Shown: positions 15,896-25,492 of the stretch, in pieces
Layout of the letters: the number at the start of each line of letters is the position of its first letter
Position numbering within the stretch: position 1 is the stretch's first letter
Source of the DNA: Candidatus Latescibacterota bacterium
Lineage (GTDB): Bacteria > Krumholzibacteriota > Krumholzibacteriia > LZORAL124-64-63
Assembly: GCA_030658975.1 (NCBI GenBank)
Contig: JAUSBL010000083.1
Location: 1 to 34,956 of the forward strand
DNA length: 34,956 nucleotides
Direction of reading: 5' to 3'
Made by a program: the position numbers and the translations under genes
Notes under the pieces: generated by a model
Seen by the model: only the letters and a program-made list of their open reading frames with translations
Database searches by the model: none
What the model was told of the DNA's origin: nothing

Positions 15896-16885
15896 TCACG
15901 GCGCCCTGCGCAGCCAGGTGGCCGCGAGCACGGCCTCCAGCAGCAGCAGCACCGGGGCCGGCGCGGCGAACCAGGCCATCCGTTCCTCGTACCAGGTGGT
16001 GACCCACGTCTTGTAGCGGCTCGTCTCGAGTTCGTCGATGGTCGCGAAGATCTGCGCGAGCGTCGCGGGATCCTCGGCGCGGAAATAGCTGCCGCCGGTC
16101 ACGGTCGCGATCCGCCGCAGCAGATCCTCGTCGATCGGCACCTCGACCATGCGGGTGCGCCGTCCGAACAGCGGCGAGTCCTCGGGGTAGGGCACCTTCC
16201 CCTTCTTGCCGACGCCCACGGTGTAGACGCGCACGCCCAGCGCCTTGGCCAGCTCGGCGGCCGTCTCGGGCTCCAGGGTCGGGATGTTGTTGCTGCCGTC
16301 GGTCAGCAGGATCACCGTGCGGTTCTTGGCCTCGGAGTGCCGCAGCCGGTTGACCGCCGTGGCCAGGCCCAGCCCGATGGCCGTGCCGTCCTCGATCAGC
16401 CCGACCTGGACCTGGTCCAGGAACCCGTTCAGCACCGAGCGGTCCAGCGTCAGGGGGCACTGCGTGAAGGCGCGCGACGCGAAGACGACCAGGCCGACCT
16501 GGTCGGTGGTGCGCGCGTCGATGAAGTCGCGGATGATCCGCTTGGCGACCTCCAGCCGGTTGTCGGGCTGGAAATCCAGGGCGAGCATGCTGCCGCTGAT
16601 GTCCAGGGCCACGACGATGTCGATCCCCTCGCCTTCGACCTCGCGGCTGGAGTGGACGTCGCGCGGGCGGGCCAGCGCCACCACCAGCAGCAGCAGGGCC
16701 ACCGTGCCCAGCCATGGCAGGGCGCGGTGCGCCCGGACGCGCAGGGCGGACCGCTCCTGAAGCAGCAGCGCGAGGTGGGGATGGCGCAGCGCGGAAGTGT
16801 CGCGGCGGCGCCGCCGCAGCAGGAAGGCCGAGAAGAGCACCGGCACCGCGAGCAGCAGCAGCCAGGGATGGGCGAACTCAGGCAT
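15896..16885 (-). CDS. batA: BatA-like von Willebrand A domain membrane protein
   Basis: The 329-aa protein has an N-terminal membrane segment (about 7-23), a second at 58-72, and a VWA domain from 88 with MIDAS D95-I-S97-G-S99 and LLTDGSNN. A C-terminal membrane segment lies near 308-325 (APAPVLLLLEAVLAATWL). This is the usual BatA architecture: VWA domain in the periplasm, held by membrane helices at both ends. The ATG at 16885 has GGAAGGAGG 6 nt upstream and overlaps the upstream gene by 8 bp. It is closely related to the BatB half of the next gene (shared QCPLTLDR motif), consistent with old duplication. It probably forms a hetero-oligomer with BatB. Confidence 0.9.
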   Translation of the reverse strand: MPEFAHPWLLLLAVPVLFSAFLLRRRRRDTSALRHPHLALLLQERSALRVRAHRALPWLGTVALLLLVVALARPRDVHSSREVEGEGIDIVVALDISGSMLALDFQPDNRLEVAKRIIRDFIDARTTDQVGLVVFASRAFTQCPLTLDRSVLNGFLDQVQVGLIEDGTAIGLGLATAVNRLRHSEAKNRTVILLTDGSNNIPTLEPETAAELAKALGVRVYTVGVGKKGKVPYPEDSPLFGRRTRMVEVPIDEDLLRRIATVTGGSYFRAEDPATLAQIFATIDELETSRYKTWVTTWYEERMAWFAAPAPVLLLLEAVLAATWLRRAP

Positions 16886-17912
16886 GCCCGGCCTCCTTCC
16901 CGCCCGCGACCGCGGCCAGCACGCGTTCCCAGCAGCGTTCGGATTCGATCAGGTCCGCCGGGGACACGGGGGTGTAGCGGATCCGCTCGCGGCGGGCGCC
17001 GATCTCCCCGACCACCGCCGCCAGCAATGCGCGCCCGTCGGACGGCAGCGCCGCCGTCGGCGCGAAGCGCAGTTCATCGCAGCGTCCGAGGATCCAGGCG
17101 GCGGCGCGCCGGGCGGACTCGGGATGCCGCAGGGCGGCCAGGGCCGCGGCCACCTCGGAGGCCGTCATCTCGAGGGCGGCGAAGCGGTAGCGCGCCGCGA
17201 GATAGCGCCGGAAGACGACGTCGAGGCGGTGCAGGAAGGCCCGGCCGTCGCCCTGCTCGAGCAGCCGTTCGGCCAGCAGCGCGTCGAGATCGCGCGCCGC
17301 CTGCAGCCAGGCGGGCGGGGGCAGCGGTTCGTCGGCGCCGTCCGGCCTCGTACGCCGGCGCCGGCGCCACCACCAGGCCAGGACGATCACGGCGGCGACC
17401 AGCAGCAGCCCGACGGCCGCCAGCCACCAGGAGCGGGGCAGGCGGCGCGGGTCGCGCACCGGCAACGGCTCGGCCGCGGGGGCGAGGCGGCCGGCGATCT
17501 GCCGGACCGGTCCCGGCACGGGATCGCCTTCCCAGGCCAGTCGGAAGGGTCCCGGCCGGTAGGGCCGCAGGGTCAGCGTCACGCGCTGCGCCGCCTGCGT
17601 CCCGGAGGGATCGCGGGCGACGACCGTGAACCAGTCCGCGCGCGCGGCGACCGAATCCGGGATCGCCGGCGAGCCGGGCGGAAAGTCGCAGACCAGCGTG
17701 AAGGGTTCGCCGAAGCGCAGCGTGTCGGCCGCGCCGAGGGACATCGTCGGCCGCGGCGTGCCGGCCGCCGCGCCCAGCGACAGCAGGACGGTGTCCGGTG
17801 GGGCGGGCGCCGGGCTGGTCATGGCGCGGGGCTGGGCCACCGCCGCCGCCGCCAGGGCGCAGATCAGGGCCGCGGCGCTCGTCGTCGAGACTGCTGCCGT
17901 CCGCGCGCGCAT
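16878..17912 (-). CDS. DUF4381-like single-pass membrane protein of the Bat operon
   Basis: The 344-aa protein has a signal peptide (1-27, ending AAAAVAQP), a periplasmic beta-rich region to ~155, and one membrane helix at about 160-182 (WWLAAVGLLLVAAVIVLAW) followed by an Arg-rich stop-transfer. The cytosolic helical part has FLHRLDVVFRRYLAARY and ALEMTASEVAAAL. This layout and the position between DUF58 and batA match the DUF4381/BatD-like members seen in MoxR operons; the exact family is inferred. The ATG at 17912 shares a base with the DUF58 stop (TGATG). A longer frame upstream to 18485 is a shadow of the DUF58 gene. Confidence 0.72.
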   Translation of the reverse strand: MRARTAAVSTTSAAALICALAAAAVAQPRAMTSPAPAPPDTVLLSLGAAAGTPRPTMSLGAADTLRFGEPFTLVCDFPPGSPAIPDSVAARADWFTVVARDPSGTQAAQRVTLTLRPYRPGPFRLAWEGDPVPGPVRQIAGRLAPAAEPLPVRDPRRLPRSWWLAAVGLLLVAAVIVLAWWWRRRRRTRPDGADEPLPPPAWLQAARDLDALLAERLLEQGDGRAFLHRLDVVFRRYLAARYRFAALEMTASEVAAALAALRHPESARRAAAWILGRCDELRFAPTAALPSDGRALLAAVVGEIGARRERIRYTPVSPADLIESERCWERVLAAVAGGKEAGHA

Positions 17913-18848
17913 CAGCGCCACGCCTTGCCGCGCCGGCTGCGCCGGGCGAAGAACTGCTGCAGCGGTTCGACGTAGCTGCTCGTGATGTCGATGTCGACGA
18001 GGTCGACGCGGGCGCCGCGCAGTAGCCGCTCCAGGCGCCGGTCGTGGTCGGCCGCCCGGCGGGTCAACTCGCCGCGCAGTTCGTCGTCCCCGACGTCGAC
18101 GAGGGCTTCGCGGCCCGACTCGGCGTCGATCCAGTTCACCAGGCCGGCCGCCGGCAGCGCGGTGTCGCGCGGGTCGCGCACGCGCACCGCCACGCAGTCG
18201 TGGCGGCGCGCGACGACCCGCAGCGGCGCGTCGAAGCCGTCGGCCCAGTAGTCGGAGACCAGGAAGACCGTCGCGCGGCGCTTGAGCACCGATCCCAGCA
18301 GCACCAGGGGCGCGCCGAGGTCGGTGCCGCGGCCGGACATTTCGGCCGCCAGCAGCTCGCGGATGATCCGCAGCACGTGCCCGCGGCCGCGGGCCGGCGG
18401 GATGAACAGCTCGACGCGGTCGGAGAACAGCACGAGCCCGACCTTGTCCTTGTTGGCCGTCGCGGCGAAGGCCAGCACGCCGCACAGTTCGGCCGCGATC
18501 TCGCCGCGCGTCCGCTCGCCCGAACCGAACAGCCCCGAACGGCTGACGTCGACGGCGAGCACGACGGTCAGTTCCCGCTCCTCGTCGAACTGCTTCACGT
18601 ACGGGGCGTCGGAGCGGGCGGTCACGTTCCAGTCGATCGCCCGCACGTCGTCGCCCGGCACGTACTCGCGCACCTCGCGGAACTCGATGCCGCGCCCCTT
18701 GAAGACCGAGTGGTACTCGCCCGAGAAGGTCTCCTCGACCAGCCGCCGGGCCCGCAGGGCGATGCGCCGCACCGCCTCGATCATCTCGGGCGGGATCGGC
18801 GCCTCCCGGGACCGCGGCGGCGGCGGGGCGGCCGGCTCGAGGGCGCGG

Positions 18849-18865
<17 letters not shown>
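17912..18865 (-). CDS. DUF58-family protein (VWA-like) of the MoxR operon
   Basis: The 317-aa protein carries the DUF58 hallmark VREYVPGDDVRAIDW (65-79), followed by YVKQFDEERELTV and a MIDAS-like D106-V-S108-R-S110. No clear transmembrane helix is seen, so it is probably cytosolic or peripheral. DUF58 proteins are near-constant partners of MoxR ATPases and are thought to receive or present their substrate. The ATG at 18865 lies inside moxR (17-bp overlap) and lacks a clear Shine-Dalgarno, so its translation is likely coupled to moxR. Confidence 0.9.
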
Positions 18866-19829
<964 letters not shown>

Positions 19830-19933
19830 GCTCAATCCTCCTCGAAATGGCGACGGTGATTTCCGCGACGGCGCCGTTCTACCTCGCCGGCCGTCCGACG
19901 GTTCCCGGTCGGCCCGGTCGGCGGGCGGAGTTC

Positions 19934-19962
19934 AGGGTAGTCCATCGAAATCCCCTTGCCAA
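19934..19962 (-). promoter_or_regulatory. Probable promoter of the moxR-bat operon
   Basis: On the minus strand TTGGCA (19962-19957, 5/6) and TACCCT (19939-19934, 3/6) are separated by 17 bp. The predicted start is near 19928, about 100 nt before the moxR start. Confidence 0.42.
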
Positions 19963-19965
19963 GGG
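19953..19965. promoter_or_regulatory. Interrupted palindrome CCCTTG-C-CAAGGG over the moxR -35
   Basis: A perfect 6-bp inverted repeat with a 1-nt centre covers the proposed -35 of the moxR promoter, in the region divergent to the DUF507 pair. It could be an operator. Confidence 0.3.
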
Positions 19966-20025
19966 AAGGTAAACAGGTTTCCATGGGCGGGCCGGACCGT
20001 GCGTGCCCGAACCGGGGGAGCCGAA

Positions 20026-20307
20026 GTGCGCCTGTCGCCCAACAAGATCGAGTTCCTGGCGGAGAAACTGCTCGAGATGATCGAGCGCGACTCCCGCCTG
20101 CACATCCAGACGAACTCCGACCTGGTCTACCGCGCCATCGCCGACACGATCTACGACGACATGCGCACCGAGGACCAGATCGAGACCGAGGTCGAGGAAC
20201 TGCTCAAGCAGCACCTGGGCGAGATCCGGGCCATGGAGATGGACTACGGCGCCCTGCGCGCCAAGATGAAGCGCGAGATCGCCCGCAAACAGGGCTTCGT
20301 GCTCTGA
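20026..20307 (+). CDS. DUF507 family protein, first copy
   Basis: The 93-aa, highly charged, helical protein has a DUF507 pattern: RLSPNKIEFLAEKLLEMI at the start, EDQIETEVEELL in the middle and ARKQGFVL at the end. No signal peptide is seen. The start is GTG at 20026, with GGGGGAG (20014-20020) 5 nt upstream; longer frames to the left read through the intergenic region. It is followed after 31 bp by a second DUF507 gene. The function of the family is unknown. Confidence 0.85.
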   Translation: MRLSPNKIEFLAEKLLEMIERDSRLHIQTNSDLVYRAIADTIYDDMRTEDQIETEVEELLKQHLGEIRAMEMDYGALRAKMKREIARKQGFVL

Positions 20308-20338
20308 GCCGCCTGACCCGCACCGGGAGCCGCGACCG

Positions 20339-20623
20339 ATGAGACTTTCCGAAGAGCGCATCAGCGGCCTCTCGCGCCGCATCATGGACCTCCTGCTCGA
20401 CGAGGAACACCTCGATCTCGAGATCGCCGAGGACCGTTTCGGCGTGATGCTCGAGGCCAAGCTCACGCAGCTGCTGCGCATCGAGGACGAGATCGACGAG
20501 GAGGCATCCGTCTGGATGCACCAGCACAAGCCCGCGCTCGAGGACGGCTCTCCCGAGTTCGAGGTCGAGATGGAGAAGGTCAAGAAGAACATCGCCGACA
20601 CCAGGGGCTACGTCCTCTACTGA
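20339..20623 (+). CDS. DUF507 family protein, second copy
   Basis: The 94-aa protein is a diverged paralogue of its upstream neighbour: it starts MRLSEERISGLSRRIMDLL, has EDEIDEE centrally and ends IADTRGYVLY. The shared pattern (RLS start, acidic centre, K-x-IA then G-aromatic-VL end) supports tandem duplication. The sizes and the pairing suggest a heterodimer or a two-subunit complex; that is inference. The small gap indicates one transcript with the first copy. Confidence 0.85.
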   Translation: MRLSEERISGLSRRIMDLLLDEEHLDLEIAEDRFGVMLEAKLTQLLRIEDEIDEEASVWMHQHKPALEDGSPEFEVEMEKVKKNIADTRGYVLY

Positions 20624-20672
20624 CGGCCGCCGGACCGCCGTCGCTCCCCGTCACCCCCGGAAGGGACGCCGC

Positions 20673-21929
20673 ATGCGGGTGACGCTGCTGACCCCCTACC
20701 TCCCCCACGATGCGATCGGTCACGGCGGCGGCGTCGCCGTGCGCGGCATGGCGCGCGCGCTCGCCCGTCGGCACGAGTTGACGGTGGTCGCCCTGGAGCG
20801 CCCCGGCGAATCCGCCCTCGCCGCCCCGACGGCGGCATCCCTCGGCTGCCGCGTGGTGACGGTGCCGTTCCTGGCCGCCGGCGCCGCCTCCCCCGCCGCG
20901 CACCTGCGCCTGGCCGCCACCCGACTCGGCGCGGTCGTGCGCAGCCTGCGGCACGGTTACCCCTACTACGTCGAGAAGTACCGTACGGCGGCCCTCGCCG
21001 CGGCCGTCGTCGACGCCGTGGCGGCCAGCGCCCCCGACGCCGTGCAGTGCGAGTACCTGCAGACCGCGTTGCTGCTGCGGGACCTGGCAGCCTGGCGCGA
21101 CCGGGAATCGGCGGCGGGGCGCCCCGCGCCCCGGGTCTTCATGAGCAGCCACGAGATGGGCTCCCTGCCCCGCGAACGCCGCGCAGAGCGGACCCGCAAC
21201 CCCCTACGACGGGTCCTGCTGAAGAACCAGGCGGCCGCCTGGCGCCGCCTGCAGGCCGACGTCTCGCTCTGGGCCGACGCCGTCTTCTGCGTCACCGACC
21301 AGGACCGCGACCTCCTCGCCGCCTGCGGCGGCCGCCACGGCGTGACCATCCCCCTGGGCATCGACACCGACCGGACACGCCCCGTCTGGAGGTCCGACGG
21401 CCCGCCCCAGCTCCTGTTCGTCGGCAGTTTCGGCCACGCCCCCAACCGGTCCGCTGCGGAATTTCTCGTTGACAAGGTCTGGCCCCGCATCGCCCAATGT
21501 GACCGGAATATGAGCCTGGTGCTCGCCGGCGGCGGCCCCGCGCCGTTCCTGGCGTCGCTGGCCGCGCGCGGTCCCCGCGTCTCGGCTCCCGGGTTCGTGC
21601 AGGATCTCGACGCCCTCTACCGCGACAGCCGCCTGATGGCGGCGCCGCTGACCGAAGGCGGAGGCATCAAGATCAAGATCCTGGAGGCCATGGCTGCCGG
21701 GATCCCGGTGGTGACCACCCCGATCGGCGCCGAAGGCATCGTCGGCGTCGAGGACCGCGCCCTCTGGCTGGCCGATCCCGACGACAGTTTCGTCCGGGCG
21801 GTCCAGGCGGCACTGGCCGACCCCGCCGAAGCGGCGGCCCGGGCGGCGCGCGCGCGACGGATCATCGAGGAGCGCTTCAGTTGGACCGCGATCGCCGGCC
21901 GGCTGACCGCGCAGTACGAGGGGAGGTGA
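20673..21929 (+). CDS. Glycosyltransferase family 4-type protein
   Basis: The 418-aa GT-B enzyme starts RVTLLTPYLPHDAIGHGGG, the N-terminal strand and glycine loop of GT4. The C-terminal donor-binding half has LLFVGSFGHAPNRSAAEFL, GFVQDLDALYRDSRL and EGGGIKIKILEAMAAGIPVV, in which the acidic residues and the GGG-IKIKILEAMA block bind the nucleotide sugar. The profile resembles exopolysaccharide glycosyltransferases that transfer a sugar to a lipid-linked or polysaccharide acceptor. GGAAGGGA precedes the ATG by about 7 nt. It lies 49 bp after the DUF507 pair. Donor and acceptor cannot be read. Confidence 0.9.
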   Translation: MRVTLLTPYLPHDAIGHGGGVAVRGMARALARRHELTVVALERPGESALAAPTAASLGCRVVTVPFLAAGAASPAAHLRLAATRLGAVVRSLRHGYPYYVEKYRTAALAAAVVDAVAASAPDAVQCEYLQTALLLRDLAAWRDRESAAGRPAPRVFMSSHEMGSLPRERRAERTRNPLRRVLLKNQAAAWRRLQADVSLWADAVFCVTDQDRDLLAACGGRHGVTIPLGIDTDRTRPVWRSDGPPQLLFVGSFGHAPNRSAAEFLVDKVWPRIAQCDRNMSLVLAGGGPAPFLASLAARGPRVSAPGFVQDLDALYRDSRLMAAPLTEGGGIKIKILEAMAAGIPVVTTPIGAEGIVGVEDRALWLADPDDSFVRAVQAALADPAEAAARAARARRIIEERFSWTAIAGRLTAQYEGR

Positions 21930-22032
21930 TGTCGATCGGCGACCCGGCGCCACATCCCGGCGCCCAGGCACGAGATCGATGGCACCGTATTTGATGTGTC
22001 CCAGGTTATGCCCTTTCACGGAGGAAAGTGAC

Positions 22033-23235
22033 ATGCTGAAAAGATTCTTGATCCTGGTGGTCGTCCTCGCCGTCCTGATCGGCGTGGGTCTGGCCGCGAG
22101 CGCGCAAGCCGGCGACTTCACCGGTTCGATGTGGTACCGGTGGGAAGGCATGGAGAACCTCGACCAGGACGGCGACGCCGACGACGCCAGCGCCTACTCC
22201 CACCTGCGCTCCCGCATCGCCTTCGCCGGCGACGTCAACGAGAACGCCGACTACAACCTGACGGTCGAGAACTACCGCGTGCTCGGCGATCTTACCAGCG
22301 ACGCGAACTCGGTCTACCAGGCCACCTTCACGATGCGCAACTTCCTGGTCGCCGACCTCGACGTCACCCTGGGCCGCATGCCGGTCGCCTACGGCCGCGA
22401 GCGCGTGATCGGCATCGAGGACTGGGACCTCGCGACGAATATCCTGTTCGACGGCGCCCACGGCCGCTACAACTTCGAGAGCGGCTGGCTGGACTACTTC
22501 AACTTCAAGCTGCAGGAGACCTACGCCGGCAAGTATGCGTCCGGCGACGGCGACGAGAACATCACCGGCCTCTACATGCACTACAACGCCAACGAGAACT
22601 TCTGGTTCGAGCCCTACGCCATGATGATGACCCACGAGAACTGGGCCAGCCCCGACGTCGACAACGACCGGTTGATGATGTTCGGCGGCCTCGTGGACTA
22701 CGTGAGCAACGGCCTGCACTTCTACGGCGAGGCCGTGGTCCAGACCGGCACGACCTACCTGCCCGCGGAACGCGACCTGTCCGCGCTGGGCTGGTACGCG
22801 GGCCTGTTCTACGACTTCGACAGCACGATCGAGCCGTACATCGGCTTCGAGTACAACTTCGCCAGCGGCGACGACCCCACGACGCCCGAGAACGAGTCCT
22901 TCTTCTCGCCCTACGGCTCACGGAGCGAGTTCCTGGGCATCATGAACGTGCAGGGCTGGAGCAACGTCACGGCCATGCGCTTCGCCGGCGGCTTCACCCC
23001 CGTCGAGAGCCTCGACGTCTCGGCCGACTTCTTCCTGTTCACGGAAGACCAGGACACCGGCGTCGACGACGCGATCGGCAGCGAACTGGACATCAAGCTG
23101 AACTACATGCTCAACGCGGACGTGGACCTCGAGGCCGGGCTGGGCATGTTCACCTATGAGGAGACGGCGGGGGGGTACATGGCTCCGGGGGATGCCGAGT
23201 ACTTCGTCTGGGCCGGCGCCCACCTGTTCTTCTAG
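22033..23235 (+). CDS. Outer-membrane beta-barrel protein (alginate-export/porin-like)
   Basis: The 400-aa protein has a signal peptide cleaved after ASAQA (about residue 26), then alternating amphipathic strands rich in aromatic girdle residues. It ends in the C-terminal phenylalanine (AGAHLFF) expected of a BAM substrate. Blocks such as DLDVTLGRMPVAYGRERVIG and GWYAGLFYDFDSTIEPYIGFEY resemble alginate-export (AlgE-like) family barrels. The mature part is very acidic (many Asp/Glu, few Lys). The ATG at 22033 is chosen over an in-frame ATG at 21979 because GGAGGAAAG precedes it and the signal peptide starts there (MLKRF). Its substrate is unknown; the neighbouring glycosyltransferase fits polysaccharide export only loosely. 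Confidence 0.82.
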   Translation: MLKRFLILVVVLAVLIGVGLAASAQAGDFTGSMWYRWEGMENLDQDGDADDASAYSHLRSRIAFAGDVNENADYNLTVENYRVLGDLTSDANSVYQATFTMRNFLVADLDVTLGRMPVAYGRERVIGIEDWDLATNILFDGAHGRYNFESGWLDYFNFKLQETYAGKYASGDGDENITGLYMHYNANENFWFEPYAMMMTHENWASPDVDNDRLMMFGGLVDYVSNGLHFYGEAVVQTGTTYLPAERDLSALGWYAGLFYDFDSTIEPYIGFEYNFASGDDPTTPENESFFSPYGSRSEFLGIMNVQGWSNVTAMRFAGGFTPVESLDVSADFFLFTEDQDTGVDDAIGSELDIKLNYMLNADVDLEAGLGMFTYEETAGGYMAPGDAEYFVWAGAHLFF

Positions 23236-23261
23236 GGTTCTGACCGCGTCATGGTCCCTGT

Positions 23262-23291
23262 CAGAGGCGAGGCCCCGCGGCCTCGCCTCTG
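23262..23291. terminator. Strong bidirectional hairpin terminator
   Basis: A perfect 13-bp stem, CAGAGGCGAGGCC (23262-23274) with GGCCTCGCCTCTG (23279-23291), has a 4-nt loop CCGC. It sits between the convergent porin gene (stop 23235) and aldolase gene (stop 23347). There is no long T-run, only short T-containing flanks, so termination on either strand may rely on the stem. Confidence 0.7.
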
Positions 23292-23346
23292 CCGTTCCCT
23301 TACCGAGGCGGCAACCAAGGCGCCGGGGACATTATCACGGCCAGAG

Positions 23347-23976
23347 CTATCGGGACCCATCGTTGAGCTTGCGGACCTGCTGGGTTGTCAGGCGGACGGC
23401 TCCACCCAGCTTCTCCGCATCCAACGCCACCTCCGCCACCCTCTCCACCACCTCGAGCCGCCGGTAGGCCTCCTCCAGGGTGCCGCCGACCGCCACGACG
23501 CCGTGGTTCGACAGCAGGATGGCCTGGTGACGCTCGATGAAGGGGCGGATCGAGGCGGCCACCTCGGCGGTGCCGGGGGTGGCGTAGGGCGCCAGGGGGA
23601 CCTCGCCGCCGAGCAGCAGCACGGCTTCGGGCAGGATCGACGCGGGCAGGTCGCGGCGGGCGCAGGCGAAGGCGGTCGCGCGCGGCGGGTGGGCGTGGCA
23701 GACGGCGGCCACGTCGGGACGCAGGCGGTAGATCTCGGCGTGCAGCGGCCATTCCGAACTGGGGCGGCCCGGGCCCTGGGGGCGGCCGTCGCCATCGACC
23801 TCGACGAGGCCGTCGCGGTCGAGCTCGCCCTTGTTCGCGCCGGCCGGCGTGACCAGGAAGCGCCCGGGGGCCAGCCGCGCGGAGAGGTTCCCCTCCCCGG
23901 CCACCACGTAACGACGCTCGTAAAGCAGACGCCCGACCCGGACGATTTCGTCGGCGGGTCGGGCGTCGCGGGGCAT
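23347..23976 (-). CDS. Class II aldolase/adducin family protein (fuculose-phosphate-aldolase type)
   Basis: The 209-aa zinc aldolase has GEGNLSARL (27-35) and TPAGANKGEL for phosphate binding. The catalytic E75 lies in SSEWPLHAEIY, with zinc ligands H94 and H96 (CHAHPP) and H158 (LLSNHGVVAVG). Such enzymes cleave sugar phosphates such as L-fuculose-1-phosphate or methylthioribulose-1-phosphate; the substrate is not set by the sequence alone. The start ATG at 23976 lies 8 bp after the stop of the upstream lipoprotein gene, so they share a transcript. A longer upstream frame is a shadow. Confidence 0.9.
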   Translation of the reverse strand: MPRDARPADEIVRVGRLLYERRYVVAGEGNLSARLAPGRFLVTPAGANKGELDRDGLVEVDGDGRPQGPGRPSSEWPLHAEIYRLRPDVAAVCHAHPPRATAFACARRDLPASILPEAVLLLGGEVPLAPYATPGTAEVAASIRPFIERHQAILLSNHGVVAVGGTLEEAYRRLEVVERVAEVALDAEKLGGAVRLTTQQVRKLNDGSR

Positions 23977-23984
23977 CGATCGCT

Positions 23985-25367
23985 CTACCAGTTGCTGAAC
24001 AGGTAGAGGTGGGTCATCACACCCTCGAAGAACTCGAGCTGCTCGCGCTGCTGGTCGGCGAGGGCTTCGACCTGGACGGCGGTGTATTCCGGGTTCGCCG
24101 CCGCGATGCTGTCGTAGGCCGCGCTCCAGAGGGCGTCCAGCATCTCGGTCGGGAATCCGACGCTGCTCGTCAGCAAGATCTCGTCGGGGGTGCGCCCGGT
24201 GTAGAAGGCGCCCTGGTCGTCGGAACGCGTGAAGAACAGGAGGCGGGGATCGAGGCTGCCGTCGGCCGGGATCCGCCAGATGTTGCGTTCGTTCAGCGTG
24301 ATCGTCGGCACGCGGCGGTCCGACACGAAGATGATCGAAGTGCCGTCTGTGCTGTAGGACGGTTCCATGTTGCGGATGATGAAGTTGCTGCCCGAGGGCG
24401 GCGGCGACGTCGTCAGGCGCGTGAGGCCGCGGTCCAGCACGACTCCGCCGTTGGCGGCCAGGCCCGTGGTGTCGAAGTCCACGGTGAAGAGTTCGCGGGT
24501 GGCGAAGTCGTTCACGTTCGCGATGTCGAGGGTGGCCGAGAAGACGATCTTGCTGCCGTCCGGGGACCAGGACGGGGTGTCGCAGATCGACACCTCGCGC
24601 GTGATCGGGAACGCCACCCGGCTGAGCTGGCCCGCCGCGGGGACCTCGCAGACCCAGATCGCCTGGTCCGTGGCCAGGGACAGTGAATCGGCATCCGCGT
24701 GGCCGTAGCGCGAGAAGGCGATCCAGCGCCCGTTCGGCGAAACGCTGGGCGACATTTGTTCCCAGAACTTCCAGCCGGGGGGCCGGTCGTCGTCGCGCTC
24801 GCGCAGCACGAGCTCGATGTCGAGATCCTGGCCGTGGACGAAGTTGGGCGGGATTCTCGCCTGGAACAGCCTCGCTCCCATCGGCGTCTCCATCCAGAAG
24901 ACGATGTCGTCGTCGTTGAGCCAGCGGGGCGTGCCCTTCTGGTAATCGCGATTCGGCTGCAGTGTCTGCAGGGCGTTGCCGATGAGCATGCGGTAGTTGT
25001 TCATCAGGACCAGGGCGGCTCCCTGTTCGCGCAGGTTGAGTTTCGGCCGGTTCTGCACCTGCAGCGGGATGACCGCCAGCTGGCGGATCAGCGGCGGCAC
25101 GTCGGGCGGCTGCCCCGGAGGGGTGATCGCCAGCCAATCGATGGTGAACACGAGACGGGTGCCGTCGGGAGAGAGATCCGGCTCGAGGTACTGGAAACCG
25201 TCCGACGACGTGTCCGCGGTGACCATCACCAGGTCGCCGGTGCTGTGGTTGCCCGAAATGTCCAGCGTTTCCGAGACTTCCGGCTCCAGGGAACAGCCGA
25301 TCGCCAGCAGCGCGGCGGCTGCGGCCACGGCGACGAGCGAGCCGGCGCGCGGATCCAGCTTCTTCAT
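23985..25367 (-). CDS. TolB-like beta-propeller lipoprotein
   Basis: The 460-aa protein starts MKKLDPRAG, followed by a signal with lipobox LAIGC (C25). Four PD40-type repeats are visible: EPDLSPDGTRLVF, SPSVSPNGRWIAFS, TPSWSPDGSKIVFS and EPSYSTDGTSIIFVS. The last 100 residues are non-propeller and helical (QREQLEFFEGVMTHLY). These repeats build a TolB-type propeller. A role in binding envelope or extracellular ligands is inferred; it is not part of a visible tol operon. The ATG at 25367 has GGGGAGG 11 nt upstream, a rather long spacing. Confidence 0.82.
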   Translation of the reverse strand: MKKLDPRAGSLVAVAAAAALLAIGCSLEPEVSETLDISGNHSTGDLVMVTADTSSDGFQYLEPDLSPDGTRLVFTIDWLAITPPGQPPDVPPLIRQLAVIPLQVQNRPKLNLREQGAALVLMNNYRMLIGNALQTLQPNRDYQKGTPRWLNDDDIVFWMETPMGARLFQARIPPNFVHGQDLDIELVLRERDDDRPPGWKFWEQMSPSVSPNGRWIAFSRYGHADADSLSLATDQAIWVCEVPAAGQLSRVAFPITREVSICDTPSWSPDGSKIVFSATLDIANVNDFATRELFTVDFDTTGLAANGGVVLDRGLTRLTTSPPPSGSNFIIRNMEPSYSTDGTSIIFVSDRRVPTITLNERNIWRIPADGSLDPRLLFFTRSDDQGAFYTGRTPDEILLTSSVGFPTEMLDALWSAAYDSIAAANPEYTAVQVEALADQQREQLEFFEGVMTHLYLFSNW

Positions 25368-25492
25368 CAAGATCTCGACCTCCCCAAATCCGGCACGACC
25401 GCGGCCGCGGCCGGCCCCGGCAGGAGCCGCCGACGCGGCGCTAAGGCATGGCACGATACTCAGTTCAAAGTAAGGGCAAGCGTCGCCTGAAA

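Noticed and set aside
19833-19835. TTG as the moxR start codon
   Set aside because: The Shine-Dalgarno ends only 1 nt before it; the GTG two codons downstream has 7-nt spacing and fits better.
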